Translations under genes and position numbers: made by a program | Source: Flavobacteriales bacterium | Lineage (GTDB): Bacteria > Bacteroidota > Bacteroidia > Flavobacteriales_D > Sanyastnellaceae | Direction: 5' to 3' | NCBI GenBank assembly: GCA_022447625.1 | Contig: JAKVAX010000029.1 | Span: 1-38,159, forward strand | Length of the DNA stretch: 38,159 nucleotides | The notes under the pieces: model-generated | The model's input: the letters and a program-made list of their open reading frames with translations, nothing else | What the model was told of the DNA's origin: nothing | The model's database searches: none | Part shown: positions 16,978 through 25,267 of the stretch, in pieces | Position numbering within the stretch: position 1 is the stretch's first letter | Layout of the letters: every line of letters begins with the position of its first letter

Positions 16978-17190
16978 ACCTTAACCAAAACAACTTTAGA
17001 ATCTTCTCTAGCCAGGACCTTGCAGGTTTCTCGGGTAGAGATTAGAACTAAACTCTCTGTATGAAAGACGCTCCGAAGTATGTAATTGTTGTATTCCCAA
17101 TTGATAAAATTTGTAAACGAGAATTATAAGTGATTCAGAATCATCTGCGTAATGCCCTATCAGCCCTACAAACCCTAGTGTCATTACCCC

Positions 17191-17218
17191 ACGGACGCCG
17201 GATGCCGGTCGCCGAAAT
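17191..17218. repeat. Heptad tandem repeat, CCGGATG type
   Basis: Four units in register: ACGGACG, CCGGATG, CCGGTCG, CCGAAAT. Similar words occur at 6215-6228 and 20452-20465. Confidence 0.75.
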
Positions 17219-17319
17219 TAGGAGGCAACCTTATACCCAATAAGTGCGTCATAATACCGGAGTTTCTTGAACTCCTGCGGAATTCTGTGTATTTTTACTC
17301 TGACCAATTAGCCCGGCAC

Positions 17320-18366
17320 ATGCGTCAATTCGCTACAGTATGTTTATTCATTGCTAGTACTTTAGGAGCTAGCGCGCAGGTTCAGAATGGAGGTTTCGAA
17401 ACTTCTTCTGCCTTGCCGTCCAATACAGGTGAATGGGCACTCGTTGACGGTTGGGACAATGCCGGTTCGGCTATCGCTTCCCCAGATTACTTTCATAACA
17501 ACGGTTCATTAGGAGGAGACCTTCCTGAAACACCTATTGCTATGATTAACGCTTACGAAGGTGACGCTATCATGGGCTTTATTGCTACTGGAACGAAAGG
17601 AACACAGTACCGTGAGTACATCAGCACAGAGCTTGGTGCTGCGTTGATTCCTGGTGAGAAATATGTGGTGTCTTTCCAAATTTCGAATGGGTATTTGACT
17701 GACTTCTCGAACGCTGGACTTGGAACAAGTCACATGGGAGTTGCTTTTACAACGAGTGCACCAGCACAGAATGGCAATCAACCATTGATGTTGACTCCAC
17801 AGTTCCGTCGACAGACTGCACTTTATGATCGCGAATGGCAAGAGTTTACCTTTAGCTTCATTGCGGATGCTGCTCATACCAACATGACCATAGGGGTGTT
17901 TGGCGATGATGCAGATAAGACGATTGAGTACTTCGACGGGAACAATGCGCAGTTCGCTTATTACTTCGTAGATAAAGTGAGCATCGACATCGTGAATCCT
18001 GAAATCCAAGAAGAATCAGGTGGAAAGGATGATAGCGAGCCAGACCCGGTGGTTATCATTGATGATGAAATTAAGCCTTCATTCTTTATTCCAAATGCCT
18101 TCACACCAAACGGAGATGGGGATAATGACATTTTCGCTCCTGTTGTTCCTGACAACATGCAAGACTACCGTTTCTGCATCTATAACAGATGGGGTGAATT
18201 GGTATTCGAAACATCGGTAACCGGCATGGGGTGGGGAGGAAACAGTATGTCTGGAGGTCCTGTTTCCAGTGATATGTACGTCTGGGAACTTTCGTTTACG
18301 CGAATCACAGAAGATGGTGAAAAGCACGAAGAGCGTCACCAAGGAACGGTGAACCTTTTGCGCTGA
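17320..18366 (+). CDS. Secreted protein with gliding-associated C-terminal (CHU_C) domain
   Basis: A 348-residue T9SS substrate. I choose ATG 17320 because it puts the signal peptide (MRQFATVCLFIASTLGASAQ) at the N-terminus; a GTG at 17287 in the same frame adds 11 polar residues. The middle (VQNGGFETSSALPSNTGEW, WDNAGSAIASPDYFHNN) resembles the galactose-binding/choice-of-anchor type sandwich found in secreted Bacteroidota proteins. The C-terminal ~85 residues (FFIPNAFTPNGDGDNDIF, FCIYNRWGELVFE, VWELSF, GTVNLLR) are the CHU_C/T9SS type B sorting domain that directs export and surface attachment. The ligand is unknown. It lies 31 bp upstream of bshC. Confidence 0.88.
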   Translation: MRQFATVCLFIASTLGASAQVQNGGFETSSALPSNTGEWALVDGWDNAGSAIASPDYFHNNGSLGGDLPETPIAMINAYEGDAIMGFIATGTKGTQYREYISTELGAALIPGEKYVVSFQISNGYLTDFSNAGLGTSHMGVAFTTSAPAQNGNQPLMLTPQFRRQTALYDREWQEFTFSFIADAAHTNMTIGVFGDDADKTIEYFDGNNAQFAYYFVDKVSIDIVNPEIQEESGGKDDSEPDPVVIIDDEIKPSFFIPNAFTPNGDGDNDIFAPVVPDNMQDYRFCIYNRWGELVFETSVTGMGWGGNSMSGGPVSSDMYVWELSFTRITEDGEKHEERHQGTVNLLR

Positions 18367-18385
18367 TCATGACGCAAATGCTGCT

Positions 18386-18393
18386 TACCTTCG
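18386..18393 (+). promoter_or_regulatory. Candidate -7 box of bshC
   Basis: TACCTTCG differs from TAnnTTTG at one base and ends 4 nt before the bshC ATG. No good -33 element at normal spacing is seen. Confidence 0.4.
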
Positions 18394-18397
18394 CGGC

Positions 18398-19987
18398 ATG
18401 ATCATCCAATCTATCGCACATCTTGATCTCGACATCATCCCACAAGGGGTTCGTCATTTATTGAGTCAACATGCGCAAATCAGGCCTCTTATCAATCAGT
18501 TTGCAGATGAAGATGGGTTCGAAAGAACCATTGCTTCTCGTCGTTTTGATTCTTCTATTCGTCGCCTAACCGCGGAACGCATCCGCTTCCAGTATGGGGA
18601 GAATATCGTTCCAGAAGTCTCACAGCAACTGGAGAAATTCGAAGATGAGCAAACCTTCACCGTGACTACCGGACATCAACTCAACCTCTTCACCGGACCT
18701 GCATTCTTCTTCTACAAGATCATTCACACTATCAGTCTCGCTCAAAGATTGAATGAATTGCACCCTGGTAAGTACTTCATTCCAGTGTATTGGATGGCAA
18801 CAGAAGACCATGACCTTGACGAAATTGACCACACGACTTTCTTTAGACAAGAGTTGAAGTGGGATCGAGCGAATGAAGGGGCTGTCGGACGCATGAGCAC
18901 TGACGGACTTCCTGCGTTAGCAGCTCAGGTCAAAGAGATTCTACATTGGGATGATGATCATCCGAAATGGAAAGTATTTGAGGCCTATTCCAACGCCGAA
19001 GACCTGGCATCAGCCACGCGAATACTGGTCAATGAGCTTTTCGGTCATGAGGGCTTGGTAGTCATTGATGCCGATGACCCAAAACTGAAGAGAGCTTTCG
19101 CAGGACATATGTGGCGTGATATCAATGAGGGTGTAGGGAAGCAATACGTAACAGAACAGAACCAACAACTTCAAGAGCTTGGGTACAAGGTTCAAGTGAA
19201 TCCTCGTGACATCAATCTCTTCTACCTTACAGACCATGAGCGCATTCGATTATCAAGGGAAGGAGAGCAAGTAAAAGGCGTTAATACAGACCATACATGG
19301 TCTCTCGACGAGATTCAATCCGAACTTCAAGCGCATCCCGAACGATTCAGCCCTAACGTCGTGATGCGACCACTTTACCAAGAGGTCATCTTGCCAAATA
19401 TTGCCTATATCGGAGGGCCAGGGGAAATGAGTTACTGGATCCAACTGAAGTCTTTCTTTGATGCGATGGAGGTGGATTTCCCAATCCTATTACCGAGAAA
19501 CGGTGCATTGATCCTGAGCGCTTCCGCGCTAGCGAAAGTCAAAAAACTCAGCTTAGAAATCAACGACCTCTTCAACGAGAGACCAGAAGACTTCACCCGC
19601 GCATGGCTAGATGCAAATACCTCGGTAGACTTTAGCTTAGACGAAGCAAAATCTCGCATCGCTTCCATCTTTCAGGAGATAAAGTCGAAAGCAACAGAAG
19701 TGGATCAATCATTGAATAAGAAGGTAGAGGGAAGCTTGCAGCGACAACTCAAAGAGATTGAAGGAATTGAAAAGTCAATGGAGAAGGCGTGGAAGAATAG
19801 GCAAGAGACGTCGTTGCGCCAACTCGAGAATCTTCATGAGACCGTTTTCCCTGGAGGAAGCTTTCAAGAAAGGAAGCAGAACTTCTTTGGATTGGAATCG
19901 GGCTTTCAAGCTAACCTGGTGGATATCCTGTTGAAAGAAATGTGTCCGTTAGAGCCGGGAATTCTGGTGATCGCAGACGAAAAGTAA
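18398..19987 (+). CDS. bshC: Bacillithiol biosynthesis cysteine-adding enzyme BshC
   Basis: BshC is assigned the final step of bacillithiol synthesis, joining cysteine to glucosaminyl-malate to make this low-molecular-weight thiol used in redox balance. The family signature is clear: TVTTGHQLNLFTGPAFFFYKI (about residues 87-107), then FIPVYWMATEDHDLDEIDH and later LYQEVILPNIAYIGGPGEMSYW. A coiled-coil segment lies at about 420-490. Length (529) is typical of Bacteroidota BshC. Start ATG 18398 follows a near-consensus -7 box by 4 nt. BshA and BshB are not in the window. A HAD phosphatase gene begins 38 bp downstream. Confidence 0.97.
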   Translation: MIIQSIAHLDLDIIPQGVRHLLSQHAQIRPLINQFADEDGFERTIASRRFDSSIRRLTAERIRFQYGENIVPEVSQQLEKFEDEQTFTVTTGHQLNLFTGPAFFFYKIIHTISLAQRLNELHPGKYFIPVYWMATEDHDLDEIDHTTFFRQELKWDRANEGAVGRMSTDGLPALAAQVKEILHWDDDHPKWKVFEAYSNAEDLASATRILVNELFGHEGLVVIDADDPKLKRAFAGHMWRDINEGVGKQYVTEQNQQLQELGYKVQVNPRDINLFYLTDHERIRLSREGEQVKGVNTDHTWSLDEIQSELQAHPERFSPNVVMRPLYQEVILPNIAYIGGPGEMSYWIQLKSFFDAMEVDFPILLPRNGALILSASALAKVKKLSLEINDLFNERPEDFTRAWLDANTSVDFSLDEAKSRIASIFQEIKSKATEVDQSLNKKVEGSLQRQLKEIEGIEKSMEKAWKNRQETSLRQLENLHETVFPGGSFQERKQNFFGLESGFQANLVDILLKEMCPLEPGILVIADEK

Positions 19988-20025
19988 AAGCAATCCCCTA
20001 CCTTAGTGTTGAAAATACACTAACG

Positions 20026-20448
20026 ATGGCGCATCACTTAGAAAACGCGAAAGACGCAGCAGGAAATAATGCCTCACCGGTACTTCCAGATGAAGTAAAG
20101 AACTTCCTTATCGACATCGACGGAACAATTACTGAAGACGTCCCAAACGAAGAGCCAGAGCGCATGGCAACCTGTGAACCCTTCCCAGATGCATTGGAAA
20201 TCATGGAGAAGTGGTACGAAGAAGGGCATATCATAACCTTCTTTACGTCGCGCATAGAAGCTCATCGCGAAGTAACTGAAGCGTGGCTAAAGAAGCACAA
20301 TATCCGCTACCACGCACTACTAATGGGCAAACCACGCGGAGGAAATTACCATTGGATTGATAACCACATCGTTCGCGCAACACGTTTCGAAGGTAAGTTC
20401 ACCGATTTAGTGACCGAGACACGTGAGATTGAGGTGTTTAAGAAGTAG
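20026..20448 (+). CDS. HAD-superfamily phosphatase, LNS2/YqfW-like
   Basis: A 140-residue cytoplasmic protein. The nucleophile motif DIDGT (residues 31-35; D31-x-D33) defines the haloacid dehalogenase class. Motif II is FFTSR, and motif III lies around GKPRGGNYHWIDNH, with acidic Asp near the end. The short cap-less form resembles the LNS2/YqfW-type small phosphatases, sometimes labelled phosphoheptose isomerase in Flavobacteriia. Substrate unknown. I choose ATG 20026; the frame is open upstream into bshC (19942), but those residues lack family character. It is followed at once by a heptad repeat tract and a convergent ruvX. Confidence 0.82.
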   Translation: MAHHLENAKDAAGNNASPVLPDEVKNFLIDIDGTITEDVPNEEPERMATCEPFPDALEIMEKWYEEGHIITFFTSRIEAHREVTEAWLKKHNIRYHALLMGKPRGGNYHWIDNHIVRATRFEGKFTDLVTETREIEVFKK

Positions 20449-20451
20449 GGG

Positions 20452-20549
20452 GGCCGGCGTCCGGCATCCGTGATTTACTGGTTCTTGGTCCTTAGTCCCT
20501 AGTCCCTAGTCCCTAGTCTCTAGACCCTAGACCCTAGACTCGAGAAATC
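20452..20549. repeat. Fourteen-heptad tract between HAD gene and ruvX
   Basis: It starts 4 nt after the HAD stop. Units run GGCCGGC, GTCCGGC, then GGTTCTT, GGTCCTT, AGTCCCT three times, AGTCTCT, AGACCCT twice, AGACTCG. The register holds over 98 bp. The convergent ruvX stop codon (20527-20529) falls inside, so ruvX's last codons are written in repeat sequence. Confidence 0.9.
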
Positions 20550-20937
20550 GTTGGAGGATTACTGCGGCGGAGACCATATCCAAATTCTTCTTATTTCGGC
20601 GATTCTTCTTTCGCATTCCACCGGCTACCATGGCTTGCATGGCGTCACGGCTGCTGTACGATTCGTCGACGCGGTGCAGGGGAATGGCTGGGTATTTCTT
20701 GGCTAGGTCTTTACAGAATTGATCGATCATGGCCGAGCTATCTGTAGCGTCTCCGAAAATGGAAGGGTCGCCTACGACAAAGTCAGAAATCTTCTCAGAG
20801 TTCATCAGGCGTTGAATGTGGTCCCAAATGTCGTTAGTGTCAATGCCTTCAAGCGGACTAGCGATGATCTGTAGCTCATCAGTAATAGCTAAGCCGGTTC
20901 GCTTTCCGCCGTAGTCAAATGCAAGGATTTTTCCCAT
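20527..20937 (-). CDS. ruvX: Putative pre-16S rRNA nuclease / Holliday junction resolvase-like RuvX (YqgF)
   Basis: A 136-residue RNase H-fold protein of the YqgF/RuvX family, implicated in 16S rRNA 5'-end maturation and proposed as a Holliday junction resolvase. It shows LAFDYGGKRTGLAITD with the catalytic-type Asp8, the FVVGDPSIFG strand, VDESYSSRDA (family form DERxTS) and LDMVSAAVILQRFL. The ATG (20937) lies 4 nt after a TAnnTTTG box that overlaps the end of pbpC, giving a predicted leaderless mRNA separate from pbpC. The last few codons (ESRV) lie in the heptad repeat, which may have shifted the stop. Confidence 0.95.
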   Translation of the reverse strand: MGKILAFDYGGKRTGLAITDELQIIASPLEGIDTNDIWDHIQRLMNSEKISDFVVGDPSIFGDATDSSAMIDQFCKDLAKKYPAIPLHRVDESYSSRDAMQAMVAGGMRKKNRRNKKNLDMVSAAVILQRFLESRV

Positions 20938-20941
20938 GGGG

Positions 20942-20949
20942 CAAAGGTA
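20942..20949 (-). promoter_or_regulatory. -7 promoter box of ruvX
   Basis: On the minus strand TACCTTTG matches TAnnTTTG exactly and ends 4 nt before the ATG, placing transcription start close to the first codon. Confidence 0.6.
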
Positions 20950-20952
20950 GGA

Positions 20953-21047
20953 TTATCGTACCACACCTACTTGAAAAGCGACGAGATCGCTGTTTCCCGC
21001 TTCGTCGAGAATCATCAAGACGTGATTGCCAATGCTTGGCTCAACTT
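20953..21047 (-). other. Out-of-frame C-terminal tail of pbpC
   Basis: Read one frame off, the DNA after the annotated pbpC stop gives IHQLEVEPSIGNHVLMILDE, then AGNSDLVAFQVGVVR and a stop at 20953-20955. This is the normal end of the penicillin-binding protein C-terminal domain. Restoring one base near 21060 would join it to pbpC. The tail would end 15 bp before the ruvX start. Confidence 0.75.
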
Positions 21048-23282
21048 CTAATTGATGGATTCTCGTGTAGATCCGAGGTAGTTATCATCTAGGTGCCAAT
21101 GAAGCAGGGTGCCCGAAGGAGCAATAGATTCGAAGACCAAGGGTTGTAGAATTCCATCAAGATCACGCGCTCTAACAAGTTGATCTCCGTGCTTGGGTTG
21201 CATAATGGCCATATGATGTACTTCTGATGCGGCGTCGCATGCTGGATGCCAATCTGGTAGGTAACTGTATTCAGGGTGGCTCTGAGCATAATACCAGGCC
21301 TCTACAGGAGGAAGCACAAACCAAGTTGTATCCATTACTTTGGGAGCACATTCAAGATGAACTCGGTAGTTCCCATCAGGTGAAAGGTGAATTTTTTGAT
21401 GGTATTTGCAGACCTCTGTACCATACGAAGATGAAGGGATAAGTGCAGAAGAGGTGCGCAGGCAGTTTCGTCCGGCAATCATGCCTGAGTGAATACAAGT
21501 CTCCACTTCCACAAGGTCATCATGAGGGGTAGGGAAGTTCCCACGCTCGGGTAAGGCATCGAAGATGTCGAACATCATCGGTGCAGCCGCTTGTGCACCA
21601 ATGACACCTGGTCTTCCTGTGCCATCTGCATTACCCACCCATACGGCTACGGTGTACTTGGCAGTAACACCTATTGCCCATGCGTCTCGAAAACCATAAC
21701 TCGTGCCTGTCTTCCAGCTAATCGAACGGCTGCCATCCATCATCTCCCATCCCAATTCTGAGACTGGACGTTTCACGTTTTTCAATGCTTCAAGACATGC
21801 ATGGGATGATCCAGGGGAGAATCTGCGCGCAAATTCTTTATTCGATGCCTTCTCAGGGTCAACATAAATAGAAGAGCACTTCGCAGATGGAAGACCAGAG
21901 GTTTCAACATAGCTCAACACGTGTTCACCCATCATGCGATAGGCATTGGCCAATTCCCATAAAGTGACTTCACCACCACCTAGTATTAGTGACAGTCCAT
22001 AGTGATCAGCTGATCGATTCAAATGCTCGAAACCGAGTTGATTGAGTTGCTGTTTAAAAGGCGCCACTCCATAGCGTTGAAGTTCGATCACGGCAGGCAC
22101 ATTTAGTGATCTTGCTAAGGCTTCATGCGCAGGAACCATTCCGTTAAACTTTTTGTCGAAGTTTTTAGGGTTGAAGCCGCTGATATTGAGTGGAGTATCT
22201 TTTATTAGTTCTTGAGGTGAAAGTAGACCTTTATCGAGCATGGCCATGTATAAAAATGGCTTCAGGGCACTGCCAGGTGAACGAGGAGCAGTGACAATAT
22301 TTACGTGTCGATTTCTATCAGATTTGGAGGCATTTCCGATGTATGCGACCACCTCTCCAGTTTCCGTTTCAACAACAATTGCTGCTGCATTATGGACCAA
22401 ATTTGAACTCAGATGAGCATGGTGTCGATCGACAATATTTTGTGTTGATGACTGTACATTTTGATTGAGCGTAGAAGGGAAACGTTGTTGACCTTTCTCT
22501 TGTTCCAGTTCGTTGAGAAGATGCATTGCTTGTTGAGGCAATGGTTTAGGTGCGAGGGGTAGTTCTTCTTTTAAACTGAGTTCCAAAGTGAGGGCATCGA
22601 AATGTCTTTCTTCAAAGAGAGTTTGAAGTAGTCGATTGCGCTTTTCCTTTAATGCATCTCGGTTTTTACCAGGGTGAATTAAAGAAGGTGCATTTGGGAG
22701 AACAGCTAATGTGGCCGATTCAGCCCAGGTTAATTGATGAGGTGAACAGCCGAAGTATCTCCAAGAGGCTGCTTCTAGTCCAACGACGTTTCCTCCCATC
22801 GGTGCGTTGGCTGAATAGAGGGCGAGTACCTCCTCTTTCGAATAAGAAAACTCTAATCGCAGGGCGCGGAAGATCTCAGTAAGTTTTTCGAAATAGGTTC
22901 TTCCTGGATTGTCTCGACTCATCCGAATCACTTGCATAGTGATCGTGCTTCCACCGCGCACCACCTTTCCTTCAGTGAGATTCTCCCACAGTGCTCTGGC
23001 CAGTGATGGAGGATATACACCTGGGTGTTTGTAGAAGTGGCGATCTTCAAATGCGACAATAGCCACGGCAAAGCGCTCTGGGACTGAATCTCCTTTTACA
23101 AAGCGCCATTGACCGTCTTCAGCAACTCTCGCTGCGAGGAGCTTATCGTTTCGGTCGTAAAGGCTTGGTGAGTTAGGTTTATCAAACAAGGGGTTTGGCA
23201 AACATCCGATGAACCACACCACAAAGGCGAGCGTAATCACCTGGCGTGTGCGTTTGAGGTATTTGCGGAGAGGCCTTTTCAC
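21048..23282 (-). CDS. pbpC: Penicillin-binding protein 1C (glycosyltransferase/transpeptidase)
   Basis: A bifunctional peptidoglycan synthase. A short N-terminal membrane anchor (ITLAFVVWFIGCL) precedes the family 51 glycosyltransferase: catalytic Glu79 in AFEDRHFYKHPGV and GGSTITMQVIRM. The transpeptidase has the SxxK motif at Ser338 (SALKPF), SxN (SLN in ARSLNVPAV) and KTGTS (524-528, WKTGTSYGFRDAW). A C-terminal PBP1C-type domain follows, but it stops early at 21048 because of an apparent one-base deletion; the family continues about 30 residues. The start is GTG. A short tail loss may be tolerated, since all catalytic motifs are upstream, or it may be a sequencing error. ruvX lies directly downstream. 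Confidence 0.93.
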   Translation of the reverse strand: MKRPLRKYLKRTRQVITLAFVVWFIGCLPNPLFDKPNSPSLYDRNDKLLAARVAEDGQWRFVKGDSVPERFAVAIVAFEDRHFYKHPGVYPPSLARALWENLTEGKVVRGGSTITMQVIRMSRDNPGRTYFEKLTEIFRALRLEFSYSKEEVLALYSANAPMGGNVVGLEAASWRYFGCSPHQLTWAESATLAVLPNAPSLIHPGKNRDALKEKRNRLLQTLFEERHFDALTLELSLKEELPLAPKPLPQQAMHLLNELEQEKGQQRFPSTLNQNVQSSTQNIVDRHHAHLSSNLVHNAAAIVVETETGEVVAYIGNASKSDRNRHVNIVTAPRSPGSALKPFLYMAMLDKGLLSPQELIKDTPLNISGFNPKNFDKKFNGMVPAHEALARSLNVPAVIELQRYGVAPFKQQLNQLGFEHLNRSADHYGLSLILGGGEVTLWELANAYRMMGEHVLSYVETSGLPSAKCSSIYVDPEKASNKEFARRFSPGSSHACLEALKNVKRPVSELGWEMMDGSRSISWKTGTSYGFRDAWAIGVTAKYTVAVWVGNADGTGRPGVIGAQAAAPMMFDIFDALPERGNFPTPHDDLVEVETCIHSGMIAGRNCLRTSSALIPSSSYGTEVCKYHQKIHLSPDGNYRVHLECAPKVMDTTWFVLPPVEAWYYAQSHPEYSYLPDWHPACDAASEVHHMAIMQPKHGDQLVRARDLDGILQPLVFESIAPSGTLLHWHLDDNYLGSTRESIN

Positions 23283-23428
23283 AGACTAAAAATAGAATAA
23301 GACCAGCGTCTTCGGCTTGGATTCAAGCACGAGATCTGATTTAAGCGTTATCCGTCGCATCTTGACAAGGATTGGTAGCATCGCTGGATTCGGGTAAAAT
23401 CTTACGAGGGTAGACCAAGTACAAGTGC

Positions 23429-23436
23429 TACCTTTG
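23429..23436 (+). promoter_or_regulatory. -7 promoter box of the serine protease gene
   Basis: TACCTTTG matches TAnnTTTG exactly, 17 nt before the ATG. I did not find a clear -33 element. Confidence 0.5.
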
Positions 23437-23453
23437 GAGCAAATGTATGCCCG

Positions 23454-25124
23454 ATGAAAAGTATCATTTCCTCAATCCTTGTATGTATGGCGGTGGTGGC
23501 CTTTGGACAACAACCGCCAAGTTTCTTCCATACTTACCTAGATGAAGCTCCAACTGTTGACTTCGCTCCATTCCACTTTGATCAGCTTATGCAAGAAGCG
23601 AACCGCTATGAAGAAGAGGAAGGGCGCACCATGCAGGGCCAGCTTCGCTACGATGATTTCGATTTCTTTTCGTTGGCTGATCACACTGAACTCAACGACG
23701 GGACCTCAATTTGGCGATTGAATTTCCATAGTGATGCGGCGCAAGCTATCTGTGTTTACTTTGATCAATTCCACCTACCGGTGGGAAGTAAAATGTACAT
23801 CTACGACGCTGATAAGCAATACTTTGAAGGTCCAATTGGTCACGAAGAAAACAATAACCACGGTAGATTCATGACCAACGATATTTGGGGTGAAAACATT
23901 GTGGTAGAATACGTTCATACAGCGGAAGTGATCGGAACACCTTCGTTGAATGTAATGGCCATTGGATACATCTTCAGATACGCTTATCCACCAGCAGAAC
24001 TAAACGGACAACGAGGAGGCTCACAGCCTTGTGAAGTCGATGTGAATTGTCCTGAGATCGACGGTTGGGAAGAACAGCGTGATGCTGTTGTTCGTCTTCG
24101 TATTACAGATAGCGGACAACAATTCCTTTGTTCAGGAGCAATGGTCAACAATACAACCCTTGACTGTAAGCAATACTTGCTGAGTGCCTTGCACTGTGCT
24201 GACGGCGTTTCAGATGATGACTTTGCATTCCTTCAGGTGCGATTCAATTATGAGCGTCCATTTGATGATCCATGTGGTACAGGAGGCTTCTCAAGCTCAA
24301 GAAACCGCACTGGTGTATTCCATGTGGCGGATAGCAATGACAACGGTGCCGGAGGCTTCGAAGGATCAGATTTCTTGTTGTTGGAAGTAGAAGACGATAT
24401 CCCGGATGCGTGGAATCCGTACTTCGCAGGATGGGATGCTTCGGGATCTGGATCTGGCAGTGGGGTAAGCATTCACCACCCAGCAGGAGATATCAAGAAA
24501 ATATCAACGTACACGTCAAACCTTCAAAGTGTTTGGCTAGGAGCACCAGGTAGCCATTGGCAAGTGGTTTGGACGCAAACAGAAACTGACCATGGTGTGA
24601 CAGAAGGTGGTTCTTCTGGTTCACCGATCTTCAATAACGACGGCTTAATCGTTGGAACACTCAGTGCCGGTCTTTCAGCATGCACCAATGGTGGGGCAGG
24701 AGCTGGAACGGGTCCAAACGAGCCTGATTACTATGGCAAGATGAGCTACCACTGGGATTTCAATCCGAACTCAGACAATCAGAAACTTCACCTCTTCCTT
24801 GAGCCTTTTGGTGTGGGAATTAAGGAGTGTCCTGGAACTTACCGTCCGTGTGCAAACGCATTTGTGAATGTAACGGAAGCCACGTCTGATCAGTACCTCC
24901 ATATTTCTCCGAATCCTACCACAGGGGAAATCTTCGTCCGCGTAAGCGAATTGATGGTTAAGCAAATTCACGTATTCGATATGAACGGACGTGTGGTATT
25001 CACGCTACAAGCGCAAGGCCCTGTAAGCCAACTGGATCTCTCCAAGCTTCCAGCAGGAAGCTACGTGCTCGTTGTAGACACCACAGCAGGAGATTCGTTT
25101 AACCAACGTGTAGTGAAACTCTAA
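23454..25124 (+). CDS. Secreted trypsin-like (lysyl endopeptidase-type) serine protease, T9SS type A
   Basis: An exported chymotrypsin-fold peptidase. The signal peptide ends VVAFGQ, followed by a ~180-residue pro-region. The triad is visible: His247 in LLSALHCAD, Asp306 in GSDFLLLEVEDD and Ser388 in EGGSSGSPIFNNDG. Paired Cys and the overall order resemble the lysyl endopeptidase (Achromobacter protease I) group. The C-terminal ~75 residues (ISPNPTTGEIFVRVS, IHVFDMNGRVVF, LPAGSYVLVV, ending VVKL) are a T9SS type A sorting domain, so the enzyme should be secreted or cell-surface bound. Cleavage preference cannot be read securely. A heptad tract follows the stop. Confidence 0.93.
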   Translation: MKSIISSILVCMAVVAFGQQPPSFFHTYLDEAPTVDFAPFHFDQLMQEANRYEEEEGRTMQGQLRYDDFDFFSLADHTELNDGTSIWRLNFHSDAAQAICVYFDQFHLPVGSKMYIYDADKQYFEGPIGHEENNNHGRFMTNDIWGENIVVEYVHTAEVIGTPSLNVMAIGYIFRYAYPPAELNGQRGGSQPCEVDVNCPEIDGWEEQRDAVVRLRITDSGQQFLCSGAMVNNTTLDCKQYLLSALHCADGVSDDDFAFLQVRFNYERPFDDPCGTGGFSSSRNRTGVFHVADSNDNGAGGFEGSDFLLLEVEDDIPDAWNPYFAGWDASGSGSGSGVSIHHPAGDIKKISTYTSNLQSVWLGAPGSHWQVVWTQTETDHGVTEGGSSGSPIFNNDGLIVGTLSAGLSACTNGGAGAGTGPNEPDYYGKMSYHWDFNPNSDNQKLHLFLEPFGVGIKECPGTYRPCANAFVNVTEATSDQYLHISPNPTTGEIFVRVSELMVKQIHVFDMNGRVVFTLQAQGPVSQLDLSKLPAGSYVLVVDTTAGDSFNQRVVKL

Positions 25125-25130
25125 AAACGA

Positions 25131-25172
25131 GGAATGCAGAACGCGGTCCACAGTCCACAGTCCACGGTCTAC
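25131..25172. repeat. Heptad tandem repeat, AGTCCAC type
   Basis: Six units in register six bases after the protease stop codon: GGAATGC, AGAACGC, GGTCCAC, AGTCCAC, AGTCCAC, GGTCTAC. Confidence 0.88.
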
Positions 25173-25223
25173 GAAAAGAGTTGTGCAACCTTTTGACTCC
25201 TACCCTCGACTGTTATGTACGAC

Positions 25224-25258
25224 TTGCGCACGTGCGCGAATAAAATGGTGTAACTTTG
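25224..25258 (+). promoter_or_regulatory. Promoter of the giant PKD protein gene
   Basis: TTG (25224-25226) and TAACTTTG (25251-25258) form a Bacteroidota-type pair with a slightly long 24-bp spacer. The chosen ATG (25268) lies 9 nt after the -7 box, so the leader would be very short. Confidence 0.6.
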
Positions 25259-25267
25259 CCCCGAGCA

